A stretch of DNA of 64,000 bases from Channallabes apus (taxonomy: Eukaryota; Chordata; Actinopteri; Siluriformes; Clariidae): the NCBI GenBank assembly GCA_030522415.1, contig CM060112.1:13001001-13065000 (forward strand), written 5' to 3'. Made by a program: the position numbers and the translations under genes. Below are positions 22,191-35,366 of the stretch, piece by piece; the stretch's first letter is position 1, and each line of letters begins with the position of its first letter. The notes beneath the pieces were generated by a model, which ran no database searches, had not been told where the DNA came from, and saw only the letters and a list, made by a program, of their open reading frames with translations.

Positions 22191-24078
22191 CAGATGTCGC
22201 CCTTAAAACCCTGCGTGTTTTCCCGCGGTATGCCGCAATTTAGCGCGCGGCTTGCCGCGACTTGCCGGAGGCAACATTCGGGAATTTAAAATAAATGTGT
22301 TGTGCTTCACTGAATATCCGCCAGATGGCGCATAGAAGGACTTTATCTAAAAGCCGGTGGTCCGGGAAAGTCAGTTTCCCTATGTTTCCCCGGTGGCGCG
22401 CAGATTCAAATCATGACGTCACTCGCTACCTAACGCTGAGAAGGCGAACGAGGATTTTAACAGTTTTTCTCTCGTTTTAAAGTGTTTTTATGAACTTTTT
22501 GAATTAAACAAATAACCTATGCATAATAATCGAGTGTCTTTTCGCTTTTTTTTTTGTATATTTGAAGATAATTCATACGTTTTAAGCCGCTGCAAAAGGC
22601 TGGTTTGCTGGGCGAGTACTGACATCACGACTACTTTTATTACACCTACATTTGTTTATTTGTATATGTATGTTATTAATATTAATTTTTTAGAGATTGT
22701 GTGTGTGCGTGCACGGAGAGTTTGTGTTGATAAGTGTATGTGGATAAGTTAATAAGTGTATCAGAAAGCATTAAAATGTTCATTTGAATTAAAATGACAC
22801 ACACACGTCTGTATATACAGTATATCAATTACATATATATCAATTTCATTAGTTCGTTCATTCTATTTGAAGCTTCGGATGTTTTTTTTTTTTTTTTGGT
22901 TTGGTTAGATTAGTTCTGAACTCGCTTCCGTGAAACTATCGCTAAAACAATGTACTGAGCCCTCCTGAGGATATAAAGCTTTATTATTGTGTTTGAATAA
23001 ATATTCAGATCTACCACAGCAGGTAATAAACTATGGTGTGTCATAACCGAAGCAAACACCACGATTATGCCTCGTTTCGTTCGACGGGAACGTGGTTCAC
23101 TTGGCCGCGGTGTATTAAAAACCTGTGGAATGTTTCACTGTTTATGCTCACATAAGAGTAATAAAAGCGAGTGAAATGTGGAAATGATGTGTGGCAACTC
23201 AATGAGAACTAAAGCAAAGATTTCGGTAACTCCACTGAGTGTAACATCTGCATAGTGACACTGAACATCTTCACTTTTCCGTTTACCTCTGAAAAAAAAG
23301 CTGTATTTTGTTTGTTTATATTTAGAGTTTTTATAACAGTAGAACAAGTACCCGCGCGCACGCACACACATAGACACACACACACACAAACACACAGACA
23401 CACATACTCCCCTGATCCCTCGGGAAACATCCAATCACCGTCGGTATACAAATGAGTCAAGACGCAGCCTAACGTGGTGTCGTGTCGGATTTCAGTGGTC
23501 ACGGAGTGGGAAGACTTTGAAGAAGCTGCAGTGACAGTAAACAGCTGAACAACTTCACTTTTCCGTTTACCTCTGAGGAAAAAAAGCTGTATTTTGTTTG
23601 TTTATATTTAGAATTTTTATAGTAGTAAGAGAGAGTTATCGTTTGGTCTGTATTGTAGTTCGCACCCTTGTAGAGAATAAATAAATGAATAACACCTTCA
23701 TATCCCCTCTCAAGAGTGTCATAGTCCATTGTTAGTTTTAATGATCTGGCTGAAACTAATTATCACTACATAAGTACCCTAACACCATTGATCATGACTC
23801 TCAGCTGAACCTAATTCTATACTTGTAACAGAAAATGTAGATGCAGATTCCAAATGTGTATTTATATAATAGATAGATAGATAGATAGATAGATGTGTGT
23901 GTGTGTGTGTGTGTGTAGGCTCTACGCAGGGGCAAGAGAGGGCAGCGCACCCTTAAATGTCTGCACATGTTAATATATTCCTAAAATGTATATATTACAA
24001 GTTGATAAACTGATCTGCGGTAGCGGAAAAATCCGCTGAAAATAGGACAGGCTACAGCGCACGCGCACACACACACAT

Positions 24079-24115
<37 letters not shown>

Positions 24116-24650
24116 GAGACACACCTCCCTTGAGCCCTGCGTCTGTCGGATTTCAGCGGTCACGGAAAGACTTTGAAGCAGTTTATATATGAATCTAAGC
24201 TTGAACTTATCAGCATTGTAAATATATAATACTTTTCAAATAAAATCGCTACTACTTTGACCCTGAAGTTTAGTTTAGCACACACAAAAAACAGAAAAGT
24301 CATTTCTGGTAAATCAACGGAATGTGTAGTTTATTTACAGAAATTCATTAAAAAATGAATATACATTGTACAGTACATGGTAAACACGGGAAAGATTACA
24401 AAATGAAAAAACAAACAGTGTCTACTTTATAAACAGCTTAGTATGTGCGTCAAGATGCTGAAATCCCTTGCATGTTATTGCTTCCAAGTGGAGAGATATT
24501 TGACCGATAGCCTAGAACAAAAGATCTATAGGTGTGATCACAACCCCCTCCGACCGACCGTGCCATCAATCACTGACCACCTCAGAAGTTCCCTCCAATG
24601 TATGGCTGCAATACTTGTTTTGCAAGTATTTTTAACACCATTCAAAGGCT
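22191..24650. mobile_element. Outer left flank of palindrome (block C) with local duplications
   Basis: Starts CAGATGTCGCCC, again next to TA. The first 150 bp or so match, inverted, the end of the structure at 44320-44405. A 75-bp phrase (CTTCACTTTTCCGTTTACC...) occurs at 23263 and 23557, and GTCGGATTTCAG.GGTCACGGA occurs at 23487 and 24149. CA/GT and GATA microsatellites lie at 23355-23405, 23873-23916 and 24058-24116. The frame 24443-24736 (97 residues) runs into the left arm and has no recognised domain. Confidence 0.5.
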
Positions 24651-24803
24651 TCAAAGGGGCAGTTATCGGCTATGACACGTTGAAGGAGAACTTAATAGTT
24701 CTCAAAAATAGTGTAAATGTCTGCAACAATCACTAACCATTAAAATGTTTTTTTTTTTTTTGTAATTAAACACGAAAATATTAATTATATTTCCATATAT
24801 ACA

Positions 24804-24838
<35 letters not shown>

Positions 24839-24839
<1 letters not shown>

Positions 24840-26950
24840 AGGGCGTAGGTTTGCTACCTATGACTCCAACTAATACCCCATTCCCCAGTCCCCTTTTCCA
24901 CCCACCAACCCCCAACCCCCTGCCCCATCCACCTACCAACCTCCCACCCCAACTATGTCCACTGAATACATGTTTTTCTTAATACAGTATGGTGCGAAAT
25001 CACTTTACATTAATACTAGCAATGCTTCGATTTATATTAATCCACTCGAAATGCAATTCATTAAGTTAAATTAAGGAATAGTGTAAAGTTAAAGGAATGT
25101 TTCATAACTGACAAAAAGATAGTCTTTAATAAAATAAAAACTATTCTTTATTGAGCCCTTGTGCAAATGAAACATCTCAATCATCTGTATATATATAAAA
25201 GTAGATTACATATAAACATGAACTACTAGGTAGAGTACCACACAACAGCTCAATGCCTATTGCTCCTATATGAAGGAGACAAAAACATGCCTTCGCCTCT
25301 CGTTAACAAAAATAAACTGCTGGCATATTTGTTTGACATCAATATTGTCCAGGCTGTTCTTTTTTTCTTCTGATAAACACTAAAGATGATATTTTGTAGA
25401 ATGCTGAAAACCTGATTTTTGATTTACATAGTATTTGTTTTTCCTGCTACGGAAGTCAATGTTTTCAGCTTTTTTCCCCAATATCTTATTTTGTATTCAA
25501 CAAAATAAAGAAAATCATTAAAGTTTGGAACCACTTAAGGAGTAAATAGTGAGTAAAGTTTTTTGGGGTGTGAACAATGGCTTTGACCCTAACTCTTCCC
25601 CTCTGACTGCACTAGGACCGGACAGCATTGCCACCTGATGAAATAGCGTGACAAAAAAGTGAAATGTCAGTTCAAAACTTTTGCCAAAAACACTAATGAA
25701 TCACTTACATCCTCAGCCTATCACTCCTCATAATGCTAAATATTAGTATAATCAACATGTATAATACACGCACACATATTATATGTTATATACTATATAA
25801 TCAACATTCAGATTGACCTACTGTGAACTCGCCTCTTCACCTGAACTACAACATGGCTGATCTGCTTCTGTCCCCTAATTGAAAAACATTGAGGGATTCC
25901 TTATGAGCATGGACAGAGAATGCCTCAGCCTATTATTGGTAACAATGTAAAAATCTCAGGACAACTACAGTGGCTTGCAAAAGTATTCGCCCCCCGTGAA
26001 CTTTTCCACATTTTGTCACATTACAGCCACAAACATGAATCAATTTTATTGGAATTCCACGTGAAAGACCAATACAAAGTGGTGTACACGCGAGGAGTGG
26101 AACGAAAATCATACATGATTTCAAACATTTTTTTTTTTTACAAATAAATAACTGAAAAGTGGGGTGTGTGTAATTATTCAGCCCCCTTTGGTCTGAGTGC
26201 AGTCAGTTGGCCATAGACATTGCCTGATGAGTGCTAATGACTAGAGAGCACCTGTGTGTAATCTACACTCTCTCCATCGCTGTCTGATATACAGCACAGG
26301 TGTTTAGGTTCTGTTACCTGACAAAACAGGATAAACACATGCCATTTAAACAGCAATCATTTTATTTCACTTTTTCTGAGTCTTAGTGTGCAAACCTCGA
26401 ATCAAATCATTAATGTTCGCCAAGTAAGTGAATGCATTTTAAAAACTTTTTTTCTGAAGTGGATTGTCTATTGGTGTCAACAAAATTCTAGCCATATGGC
26501 AATATTAGTATATTTGTTTATCAATTTCTTTCACAATACTGATTTCTGACAAACAGTCACTAGATTAGGAGACTGACAGGGATCATATTTATACTTTTAC
26601 ATTTAGCTGTTTAATCTGCTGTTAGTTTTACGTCCGTATTCACAGACTATATCCTGGCCTGCTGTACTGAATGTGAGTCCACTGCATTTGGCGCTGCTTG
26701 TGTCTGAACGCAGCCAATCGTCTATCACATGATGGCAGGGAAAGGCACAGCCAATCAAAATGTTCATATGTGTTTTGGGGGCGGGAGGACTCAAGGAGAG
26801 AACGTGATTTATCCCTTTCTGCGTGTCTAGGTTAATGTTGACAGAACGATTTTAAAAAAAGTGAATTAAATTATTGGTGGGGACATTTCAATGGTCGGAG
26901 GATATTGGTGGGGACACATCCCCTCCGTCGACCCTAAATCTACGCCCCTG
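24839..26950. mobile_element. Nested element with GGGGCGTAG termini (left arm)
   Basis: The left end reads AAGGGCGTAGGTTTGC and the right end AATCTACGCCCCTG, an inverted pair. The mirror copy lies at 33247-35320, starting CAGGGGCGTAGATTTAGG. It encodes no clear transposase and carries a Tc1 end inside. It is flanked by CA and TA microsatellites, so no target duplication can be read. Confidence 0.5.
25968..26360 (+). mobile_element. Tc1-like terminal fragment (left arm)
   Basis: Begins CAGTGGCTTGCAAAAG directly after TA (25966-25967), the classic fish Tc1 terminus, and continues with Tc1 inner-end sequence (ATTATTCAGCCCCC, ACCTGTGTGTAATC). There is no transposase core and no opposite end, so it is truncated. 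The mirror copy ends at 34228. Confidence 0.75.
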
Positions 26951-27081
26951 TATATATATAATTTAAAACTATTTATTCATTTGTCTTTCATTTACTTACT
27001 TACTAGCGAATGCTTTTTTAGGGCTCTAAAAACTACGGCAGTATGAATGACAATGGAATAGGACGTGTGAGTTGCACCGGT

Positions 27082-27127
<46 letters not shown>

Positions 27128-27269
27128 AAATATATATATATATAATTAAATTCTTAAAACATCGTGTTCACCCACGCACTGAAAAAAAGAACTTGTAAGA
27201 TTTACTTGATAAAATCCTCATAACAATTTGGACACAGATTTTAAGTAAATTTTATTGCTCCAATATTAA

Positions 27270-27845
27270 GGCTGAATCCCAACCCTTCCCCCTACCCTTC
27301 CATTTGACGCGTTCACGTGCAGGGGTAGTGGTGTCTCATTTCTCTTTTGGTTGGAGGTGTAGGGGTAGGGGGGAAGGGCCAGATAGCCCTCCAAATGAAG
27401 ATTTTTCAGGACCTCACTTCAAACGAAGGGCTAAGCGATTTTGCCGAGCATTTGATAACGCATTGTTTGTTTTGCTTACGGCCATACACTATTGTTTTGC
27501 TTACACTATTCTTACTTATTGCAACGTGACCACAGTTTTGTAATTTATATTCTGTATATGGACGGCTGAGGAAACCCGAAGACTCATCCGTGTTCGTGGT
27601 GAAAATGAGCAACTTTTTAAAAAATCGAAATACGGCGCAAAAAACCTCTGGGAGTGAGTAATCTCTCTTATTGGAATGTGTGATAAACATCGGCGCATGT
27701 CCTCTGACGTAACATTAGGAACCATCGACAACGTATGATGACGTATAACAGTGTTGTCCCATTTCTTAGGGGAAATATTTATACCCTTCCCCTTTCCACT
27801 TCGTTTCAAGAGACAAGGGGAAGAAAATAGAATTGTGATTCAGCC
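27270..27845. mobile_element. MITE, Harbinger-like (left arm)
   Basis: Ends GGCTGAATCCCAA and TTGTGATTCAGCC form an inverted pair. TAA flanks both sides (27267-27269 and 27846-27848), as in PIF/Harbinger insertions, which duplicate a TWA triplet. About 576 bp, with no transposase. The mirror copy at 32263-32939 has a decayed left triplet. Confidence 0.7.
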
Positions 27846-28565
27846 TAAGTAAAACTCACCCGTAATTGTCAGGTAAAATTTACTTAATTAAATTAACAAT
27901 AAAAGAAATCAAGTAAAAGTTACATAATTATATTTAATGCACAAATTAGATTTATTTAAAATAATCAAGTAAAGTTGCAGGAACCTTAATTTTATGAAAT
28001 TACTATCTTTTTGTTTTGTGAGATTTTCCCTTAACTTGGTTTTATCAATTTATATTACTCCCTATAATAATGTAAACATTGCTAATTTACGTTTTGGAAA
28101 GAAACTTAAGTAATTATTTCATCTATATCTTTCATAAATCACACAACTAAAATATAATTAAACAGTTTATTCACCAACATTACCAAATATTTGTGACATT
28201 CACAGTCTAGATCCAAGTTGTCTTTTTAATAAAAGTGCATTCAGCTAAATTTTGCATCCATAGAAAAAAACTGCACGGCACCAGGGCCTGAAATACTTGT
28301 TTTAAACAAAATTGTGTAAAATAATAAATAAATAAAATACAGCATTCATTTAGAAATAAAATACAGCAGAAAATACATTAAACAAACTGTAGAATAAACG
28401 TTAAAACGTAATAGCCCTCGGAAGCAGTGAAGTTGCAACATTCTAATCAGCACTCTGGACTAGTGCACTTAAAAGTATGCCATTGAAACCATAACGCATT
28501 AAAACATTAAGCTGAACATGTAAACACAACATGTAAAGACTTGTAGTCAAGCCAAATCAAATGTT

Positions 28566-28810
28566 TTAAGATAACTTCATCTTTAAAGCTTGCACTTTTG
28601 GTGATAGCTTAATCCCATCAAGTTCTAGAAGAACTTTCTGAAAATAGCTCAAATGTGTAGCGCAGTGCTCGGAGCTATTGCACATCCACATTCTTGCAAA
28701 ATTTCCTCTCCTTCAAGGATTATGGATACACCAACTGGTCCTTCCCCTTCAACAGCACAGACGACAAGGATTTTAAGAAGGTGCATACTGGCATCACTTC
28801 GTCTGTCCCC
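28566..28810 (-). pseudogene. Terminal exon of SAMD3-like multicopy fish protein, frameshifted (left arm)
   Basis: Mirror copy of the intact exon at 31291-31530. The splice acceptor (polypyrimidine tract then TTTATGCAG|GGGG) is preserved on the minus strand, but a 5-nt insertion near 28680 (left arm GGATGTGCAATAG against right arm GGCAATAG) breaks the frame. See the right-arm entry for the family argument. Confidence 0.45.
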
Positions 28811-28955
28811 CTGCATAAAATGTACAAGAAAATAAATAATTTATTTTGAGAAACAAAAAAAAAATCTGAATTGCTTCAACCTGTGCTGACTTCATTTCAC
28901 AGAGAAAAAAAAATAATACAAATAATTGATAATAAAAAATGACCATCACTTCATA

Positions 28956-31145
28956 TACTTCAGATTGTTAAACTTGGGTTAAATTGCTTTAGCAATAATC
29001 TTGCATCACTAAAACATTGTAAAACATGGCATGAGATGGCTACACTCCATAGATTACTCTGCACCTTTACAGTGTCAGGAAATCCTATGATGAATGCTGA
29101 GTTTGTATTTAAAGGGTTAGTCCAAACATGAAAATTCGTTCAATAATTACTCAGATTTATATATTCATTTGCATTCATATGCTTCTGTCCAATACAACAA
29201 ACACTATATTCAAGGTATTAATAAATTGTATAATTAATAAGAAAACAATGCTTTACCAGGCAATCATCAAAGAGATCCTCTTCAGATTCACGTCTCATCT
29301 TTACGCTTTGTTTCTGTGAAAATATGTACATTGTATCATTACATAATCTTTTATTCGTACAACTACATTTAGGCATTTCTTCATCTTTTGACTCGACACA
29401 GGATGACTCGACTTATTTTTATTGTCTGCAATGCGATTTAGACAAATTAGAACTGCGGTCAAGCCAGCCGCGATTGATTTTAGTGTGCGCACATATTACA
29501 GTGATTACGGTAGTTTCAGGACCGACACAGAGACAACGCGCTTTCAGAGCGCTTTTCATTTAGACGCCCAGGACTGAGAGATAATACAACATGCTCGTCA
29601 ATTTTTACTTGCTTATTTATTTGCATTTCTGCTTTAATATCCGTGTTATTTATTGGTGACTTTGACGGTTGTCTGTTACAATATTTTTCTTAAATATTCA
29701 CCATTCAAATAATTGTTTTATGTAGATAAGTTACAGCAGAATTCGTAGAAAACAGACAAAATAATGTATTTAGTCTTTCTAAATACCAGAATTGATTTTT
29801 ATTTTGTTTTACTATTCAAAAGTAGCAGTTATTCTTCAATGAATGTTTTCTATAATGAGGATTAACGTCTGCTTTGGAAGAGAGGTCAAATAAACAAATG
29901 TTCACAATGGGGAAAAAAAGTTAAATAAAATACCTTTATTTCACTTCAGAGACCTATGAAAAAATAAATTCTAGTAAGTATAAAACGCCATGGTCAGTTT
30001 TTATCCCATATAATGTACACACATTATATGATAAAAAAAAAAAAAAGTAGAAAAAAACAATGATCAGTTCTTATTCAGGACGTCCCATACTATATACACA
30101 CCAAATATGAAACAATTTTGCTGCAGCATTTTTCAGATATTGGACATTATTACACTTTAAAGGGGTATAAAGACCCCATTTCTAATAAGTAGAAAAAAAC
30201 AATGATCAGTTCTTATTCAGGACGTCCCATACTATATACACACCACATATGAAACTATTTTACTGCAGGATTTTTCAGATATGGGGCATTCTCTCTGTGT
30301 TGTTCATGAAACTACCGTAATCACTGTAATATGCGCGCGCACTAAAATCAATCGCGGCTGGCTTGACCGTGTTTTTCTGAACCGCGGCTGGCTTTACCGC
30401 AGTAAATTAGAGCTGCTGTCAATACTGTATGAACATATGTACAGGTTCTTTACTCGTAACTCATTAATAAAGTTCGGCTTCAGAAAAAAAAACGTTTATT
30501 GCTAGTGCTCTTTTACCATTTAATGCTTTAACACACACGACTCAGTTTGTTCAGAAATGGCATCTAACTGGCGAGCCTTTGTCTGAACACGCCGTTTTCA
30601 CTCGGGGTGGGGGTAAGAAACACACATCTCGGTGTATTAATCCGCGCGCTCGGTTCGTTATTATTTTATTTATTTATTTATTTACCACAGGACCCATGGG
30701 GGCTCCGTAGGTTCAGGTTTTTACACGAAAACGGTGTTTTGTGAATCTCCACACTATTAAAAACTGAAATTGCTAATTGTACGTCCTGAGATTAAGATGA
30801 ACATTAATTGGGAGTCATGAAAGCGAGAATCACATCCAAAAAAGAAAGCTAAACTTACCTCGAACACGACAAACTCCAGCTGCAGCCACGCCGTGTTGTA
30901 ACCTCCGTGATGATTCCCAACCGACTGATACACAGCGCGGGCACAGCGTCTCCAAACACACATGCGCAGTTTAATTTGCACACATTTTCGGCTTCAGTAG
31001 ACACACAATACTTCAGACTGAAACACGACTGCCCCCTACAGGTAATGAAGGGCATGTTCACAGCTTCCCGCATGCAGCCGCGCAAAGCCGCGGCAAGTCA
31101 CGGGATCCCTTTTCTCGAAACGCAGGTTTTTAATGGCGACATCTG
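28956..31145 (-). mobile_element. Palindrome loop: inverted copy of block A
   Basis: Reverse complement of 20109-22190. It ends GGCGACATCTG at 31145, with TA at 31146-31147, and begins TACTTCAGATTG at 28956. The 54-nt micro-exon lies at about 29257-29313 and the first-exon splice donor at about 30853-30858 (ACTTAC in plus orientation). It lacks the internal duplication of block A and contains a hAT-type MITE (29452-30403). Confidence 0.8.
29452..30403. mobile_element. hAT-type MITE with 8-bp target duplication
   Basis: 952-bp insertion absent from block A. The ends ACTGCGGTCAAGCCAGCCGC and the inverse of ACTGCGGTAAAGCCAGCCGC form terminal inverted repeats. AAATTAGA is duplicated exactly on both sides (29444-29451 and 30404-30411), and block A has a single AAATTAGA equivalent at the same place. 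An 8-bp duplication is diagnostic of hAT. Inside, a unit of about 95 bp beginning AAAAAACAATGATCAG is repeated at about 30051 and 30190. No transposase frame. Confidence 0.95.
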
Positions 31146-31290
31146 TATGAAGTGATGGTCATTTTTTATTATCAATAATTTTTATTTTTTCCTCTGTGGA
31201 ATGAAGTCAGCACAGGTTGAAGCAATTCAGATTTTTTTTTTTTTTTGTTTCTCAAAATAAATTTTTTATTTTCTTGTACATTTTATGCAG

Positions 31291-31530
31291 GGGGACAGAC
31301 GAAGTGATGCCAGTATGCACCTTCTTAAAATCCTTGTCGTCTGTGCTGTTGAAGGGGAAGAACCGGTTGGTGTATCCATAATCCTTGAAGGAGAGGAAAT
31401 TTTGCAAGAATGTGGCAATAGCTCCGAGCACTGCGCTACACATTTGAGCTATTTTCAGAAAGTTCTTCTAGAACTTGATGGGATTAAGCTATCACCAAAA
31501 GTGCAAGCTTTAAAGATGAAGTTATCTTAA
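31291..31530 (+). CDS. Terminal coding exon, SAMD3-like multicopy fish protein (partial)
   Basis: An 80-residue open exon reading GDRRSDASMHLLKILVV..., with the segment VGVSIILEGEEILQECGN and a C-terminus KLSPKVQALKMKLS followed by a stop. A strong splice acceptor (TTTTATTTTCTTG...TTTATGCAG) precedes it at 31290, and AATAAA lies downstream near 31919. From memory, the pattern (hydrophobic strand, 'V.I.LEGE...' strand, long helix, closing 'LSPK.Q.LK.KL') matches the C-terminal part of proteins annotated in fish as sterile-alpha-motif domain-containing 3-like. No upstream exon in the same orientation was found nearby, so this is probably a captured fragment. The function of the family is not known to me. 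Confidence 0.45.
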   Translation, partial: GDRRSDASMHLLKILVVCAVEGEEPVGVSIILEGEEILQECGNSSEHCATHLSYFQKVLLELDGIKLSPKVQALKMKLS

Positions 31531-32262
31531 AACATTTGATTTGGCTTGACTACAAGTCTTTACATGTTGTGTTTACATGTTCAGCTTAATGTTTTAATGC
31601 GTTATGGTTTCAATGGCATACTTTTAAGTGCACTAGTCCAGAGTGCTGATTTGAATGTTGCAACTTCACTGCTTCCGAGGGCTATTAAGTTTTAACGTTT
31701 ATTCTACAGTTTGTTTAATGTATTTTCTGCTGTATTTTATTTCTAAATGAATGCTGTATTTTATTTATTATTTTACACAATTTTGTTTAAAACAAGTATT
31801 TCAGGCCCTGGTGCCGTGCAGTTTTTTCTATGGATGCAAAATTTAGCTGAATGCACTTTTATTAAAAAGACAACTTGGATCTAGACTGTGAACGTCACAA
31901 ATATTTGGTAATGTTGGTGAATAAACTGTTTAATTATATTTTAGTTGTGTGATTTATGAAAGATATAGATGAAATAATTACTTAAGTTTCTTTCCAAATC
32001 ATAAATTAGCAATGTTTACATTATTATAGGGAGTAATATAAATTGATAAAACCAAGTTAAGGGAAAATCTCACAAAACAAAATGATAGTAATTTCATAAA
32101 ATTAAGGTTCCTGCTGATACAATAATGAATTAACTTTACTTGATTATTTTAAATAAATCTAATTTGTGCATTAAATATAATTATGTAACTTTTACTTGAT
32201 TTCTTTTATTGTTAATTTAATTAAGTAAATTTTACCTGACAATTACGGGTGAGTTTTACATA

Positions 32263-32939
32263 GGCTGAATCACAATTCTATTTTCTTCCCCTTGTCCCTT
32301 GAAACGAAGTGGAAAGGGGAAGGGTATAAATATTTCCCCTAAGAAATGGGACAGCACTGTTATACGTCATCATACGTTGTCGCTGGTTCCTAATGTTACG
32401 TCAGAGGACATGCGCCGATGTTTATCACACATTCCAATAAGAGAGATTACTCACTCCCAAAGGTTTTTTGCACCGTATTTCGATTTTTAAAAAAAGTTGC
32501 TCATTTTCACCACGAACACGGATGCGTCTTCGGGTGTCCTCAGCCGTCCATATACAGAATATAAATTACAAAACTGTGGTCACGTTGCAATAAGTAAGAA
32601 TAGTTATTAGCGATTTTTTTTGCAAATGTTTCTTTACAGAACATCACCATAAACACAAGACTAAAGGTAATATACATATAATGAAAACTTGTCATAAAAA
32701 AATCTTTATTAATGGCAAAAATGACAACATTTATGGGTCTGCTTGCTCGAGTGAGCAGCCATGTTGAAAACTTCGCTTAGCCCTTCGTTTGAAGTGAGGT
32801 CCTGAAAAATCTTCGTTTGGAGGGCTATCTGGCCCTTCCCCCTCCCCTACACCTCCAACCAAAAGAGAAATGAGACACCACTACCCCTGCACGTGAACGC
32901 GCCAAATGGAAGGGTAGGGGGAAGGGGTAGAATTCAGCC
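32263..32939. mobile_element. MITE, Harbinger-like (right arm)
   Basis: Mirror copy of 27270-27845, with ends GGCTGAATCACAA and GAATTCAGCC. About 100 bp longer because of a segment around 32590-32750 (ATTTATGGGTCTGCTTGC...) that is absent in the left arm. Confidence 0.65.
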
Positions 32940-33083
32940 TTAATATTGGAGCAATAAAATTTACTTAAAATCTATGTGTCCAAATTGTTATGAGGATTTT
33001 ATCAAGTAAATCTTACAAGTTCTTTTTTTCAGTGCATGGGTGAACACGATGTTTTAAGAATTTAATTTTATATATATATATTT

Positions 33084-33116
<33 letters not shown>

Positions 33117-33246
33117 CTGGTGCAACTCAAACGTCCTATTCCATTGTCACTCATACTGCCGTAGTTTTTAGAGCCCTAAAAAAGCATTCGCTAGTAAGTA
33201 AGTAAATAAAAGACAAATGAATAAATAGTTTGAAATTATATATATA

Positions 33247-35320
33247 CAGGGGCGTAGATTTAGGGTGGACGGAGGGGATGTGTCCCCACCAATATCCTCC
33301 GACCATTGAAATGTCCCCACCAATAATTTAATCCACTTTTTTTTAAATCGTTCTGTCAACATTAACCTAGACACGCAGAAAGGGATAAATCACGTTCTCT
33401 CCTTGAGTCCTCCCGCCCCCAAAACACATATGAACATTTTGATTGGCTGTGCCTTTCCCTGCCATCATGTGATAGACGATTGGCTGCGTTCAGACACAAG
33501 CAGCGCCAAATGCAGTGGACTCACATTCAGTACAGCAGGCCAGGATATAGTCTGTGAATACGGACGTAAAACTAACAGCAGATTAAACAGCTAAATGTAA
33601 AAGTATAAATATGATCCCTGTCAATCTCCTAATCTAGTGACTGTTTGTCAGAAATCAGTATTGTGAAAGAAATTGATAAACTAATATACTAATATTGCCA
33701 TATGGCTAGAATTTTGTTGACACCAATAGACAATCCACTTCAGAAAAATAGTTTTTAAAATGCATTCACTTACTTGGCGAACATTAATGATTTGATTCGA
33801 GGTTTGCACACTAAGACTCAGAAAAAGTGAAATAAAATGATTGCTGTTTAAATGGCATGTGTTTATCCTGTTTTGTCAGGTAACAGAACCTAAACACCTG
33901 TGCTGTATATCAGACAGCGATGGAGAGAGTGTAGATTACACACAGGTGCTCTCTAGTCATTAGCACTCATCAGGCAATGTCTATGGCCAACTGACTGCAC
34001 TCAGACCAAAGGGGGCTGAATAATTACACACACCCCACTTTTCAGTTATTTATTTGTAAAAAAAAAAATGTTTGAAATCATGTATGATTTTCGTTCCACT
34101 CCTCGCGTGTACACCACTTTGTATTGGTCTTTCACGTGGAATTCCAATAAAATTGATTCATGTTTGTGGCTGTAATGTGACAAAATGTGGAAAAGTTCAC
34201 GGGGGGCGAATACTTTTGCAAGCCACTGTAGTTGTCCTGAGATTTAACATTGTTACCAATAATAGGCTGAGGCATTCTCTGTCCATGCTCATAAGGAATC
34301 CCTCAATGTTTTTCAATTAGGGGACAGAAGCAGATCAGCCATGTTGTAGTTCAGGTGAAGAGGCGAGTTCACAGGAGGTCAATCTGAATGTTGATTATAC
34401 AGTATATAACATATATGTGTGCGTGTATTATACATGTTGATTATACTAATATTTAGCATTATGAGGAGTGATAGGCTGAGGATGTAAGTGATTCATTAGT
34501 GTTTTTGGCAAAAGTTTTAAACTGACATTTCACTTTTTTGTCACGCTATTTCATCAGGTGGCAATGCTGTCCGGTCCTAGTGCAGTCAGAGGGGAAGAGT
34601 TAGGGTCAAAGCCATTGTTCACCCCCAAAAAAACTTTACTCACTATTTACTCCTTAAGTGGTTCCAAACTTTAATGATCTTCTTTATTTTGTTGAATACA
34701 AAATAAGATATTGGGGAAAAAAGCTGAAAACATTGACTTCCGTAGCAGGAAAAACAAATACTATGTAAATCAATGATTACAGGTTTTCAGCATTCTACAA
34801 AATATCATCTTTAGTGTTTATCAGAAGAAAAAAAGAACAGCCTGGACAATATTGATGTCAAACAAATATGCCAGCAGTTTATTTTTGTTAACGAGAGGCG
34901 AAGGCATGTTTTTGTCTCCTTCATATAGGAGCAATAGGCATTGAGCTGTTGTGTGGTACTCTACCTAGTAGTTCATGTTTAGATGTAATCTACTTTTATA
35001 TATATACAGATGATTGAGATGTTTCATTTGCACTAGGGCTCAATAAAGAATAGTTTTTATTTTATTAAAGACTATCTTTTTGTCAGTTATGAAACATTCC
35101 TTTAACTTTACACTATTCCTTAATTTAACTTAATGAATTGCATTTCGAGTGGATTAATATCAATCGAAGCATTGCTAGTATTAATGTAAAGTGATTTCGC
35201 ACCATATTAAGAAAAACATGTATTCAGTGGACATAGTTGGGGTGGGAGGTTGGTGGGTGGAAAAGGGGATTGGGGGATGGGGTATTAGTTGGAGTCATAG
35301 GTAGCAAACCTACGCTCTTG
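33247..35320. mobile_element. Nested element with CAGGGGCGTAG terminus (right arm)
   Basis: Mirror of 24839-26950. It includes the truncated Tc1 end (about 33840-34228, finishing AAGCCACTG then TA) and the 63-residue frame at 33403-33594, identical to its left-arm partner. Confidence 0.5.
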
Positions 35321-35322
35321 TC

Positions 35323-35366
<44 letters not shown>

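Larger units (their letters stand above)
24651..28955. repeat. Left arm of giant inverted repeat
   Basis: About 4.3 kb that recurs in reverse complement at 31146-35489. The outer limit is TCAAAGGGGCAGTTATCGG and the inner limit ACCATCACTTCATA. The pairing can be followed through many landmarks: a 63-residue frame (26603-26794) is identical to one in the right arm (33403-33594), and the Tc1 end, the Harbinger-like element and the terminal exon all recur in mirror order. Arm-to-arm differences are mostly single bases, microsatellite lengths and a roughly 150-bp difference near 27450/32600. Confidence 0.95.

Noticed and set aside
25933..26147. Frames of 63 and 75 residues, mirrored in the right arm
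   Set aside because: They lie in a Tc1 terminal fragment, on both strands, and match no protein; the mirror copies follow from the palindrome.
26603..26794. 63-residue frame identical in both palindrome arms
   Set aside because: Identity follows from recent arm duplication or conversion, not protein selection; the frame has no recognisable domain. Used only as evidence of arm similarity.
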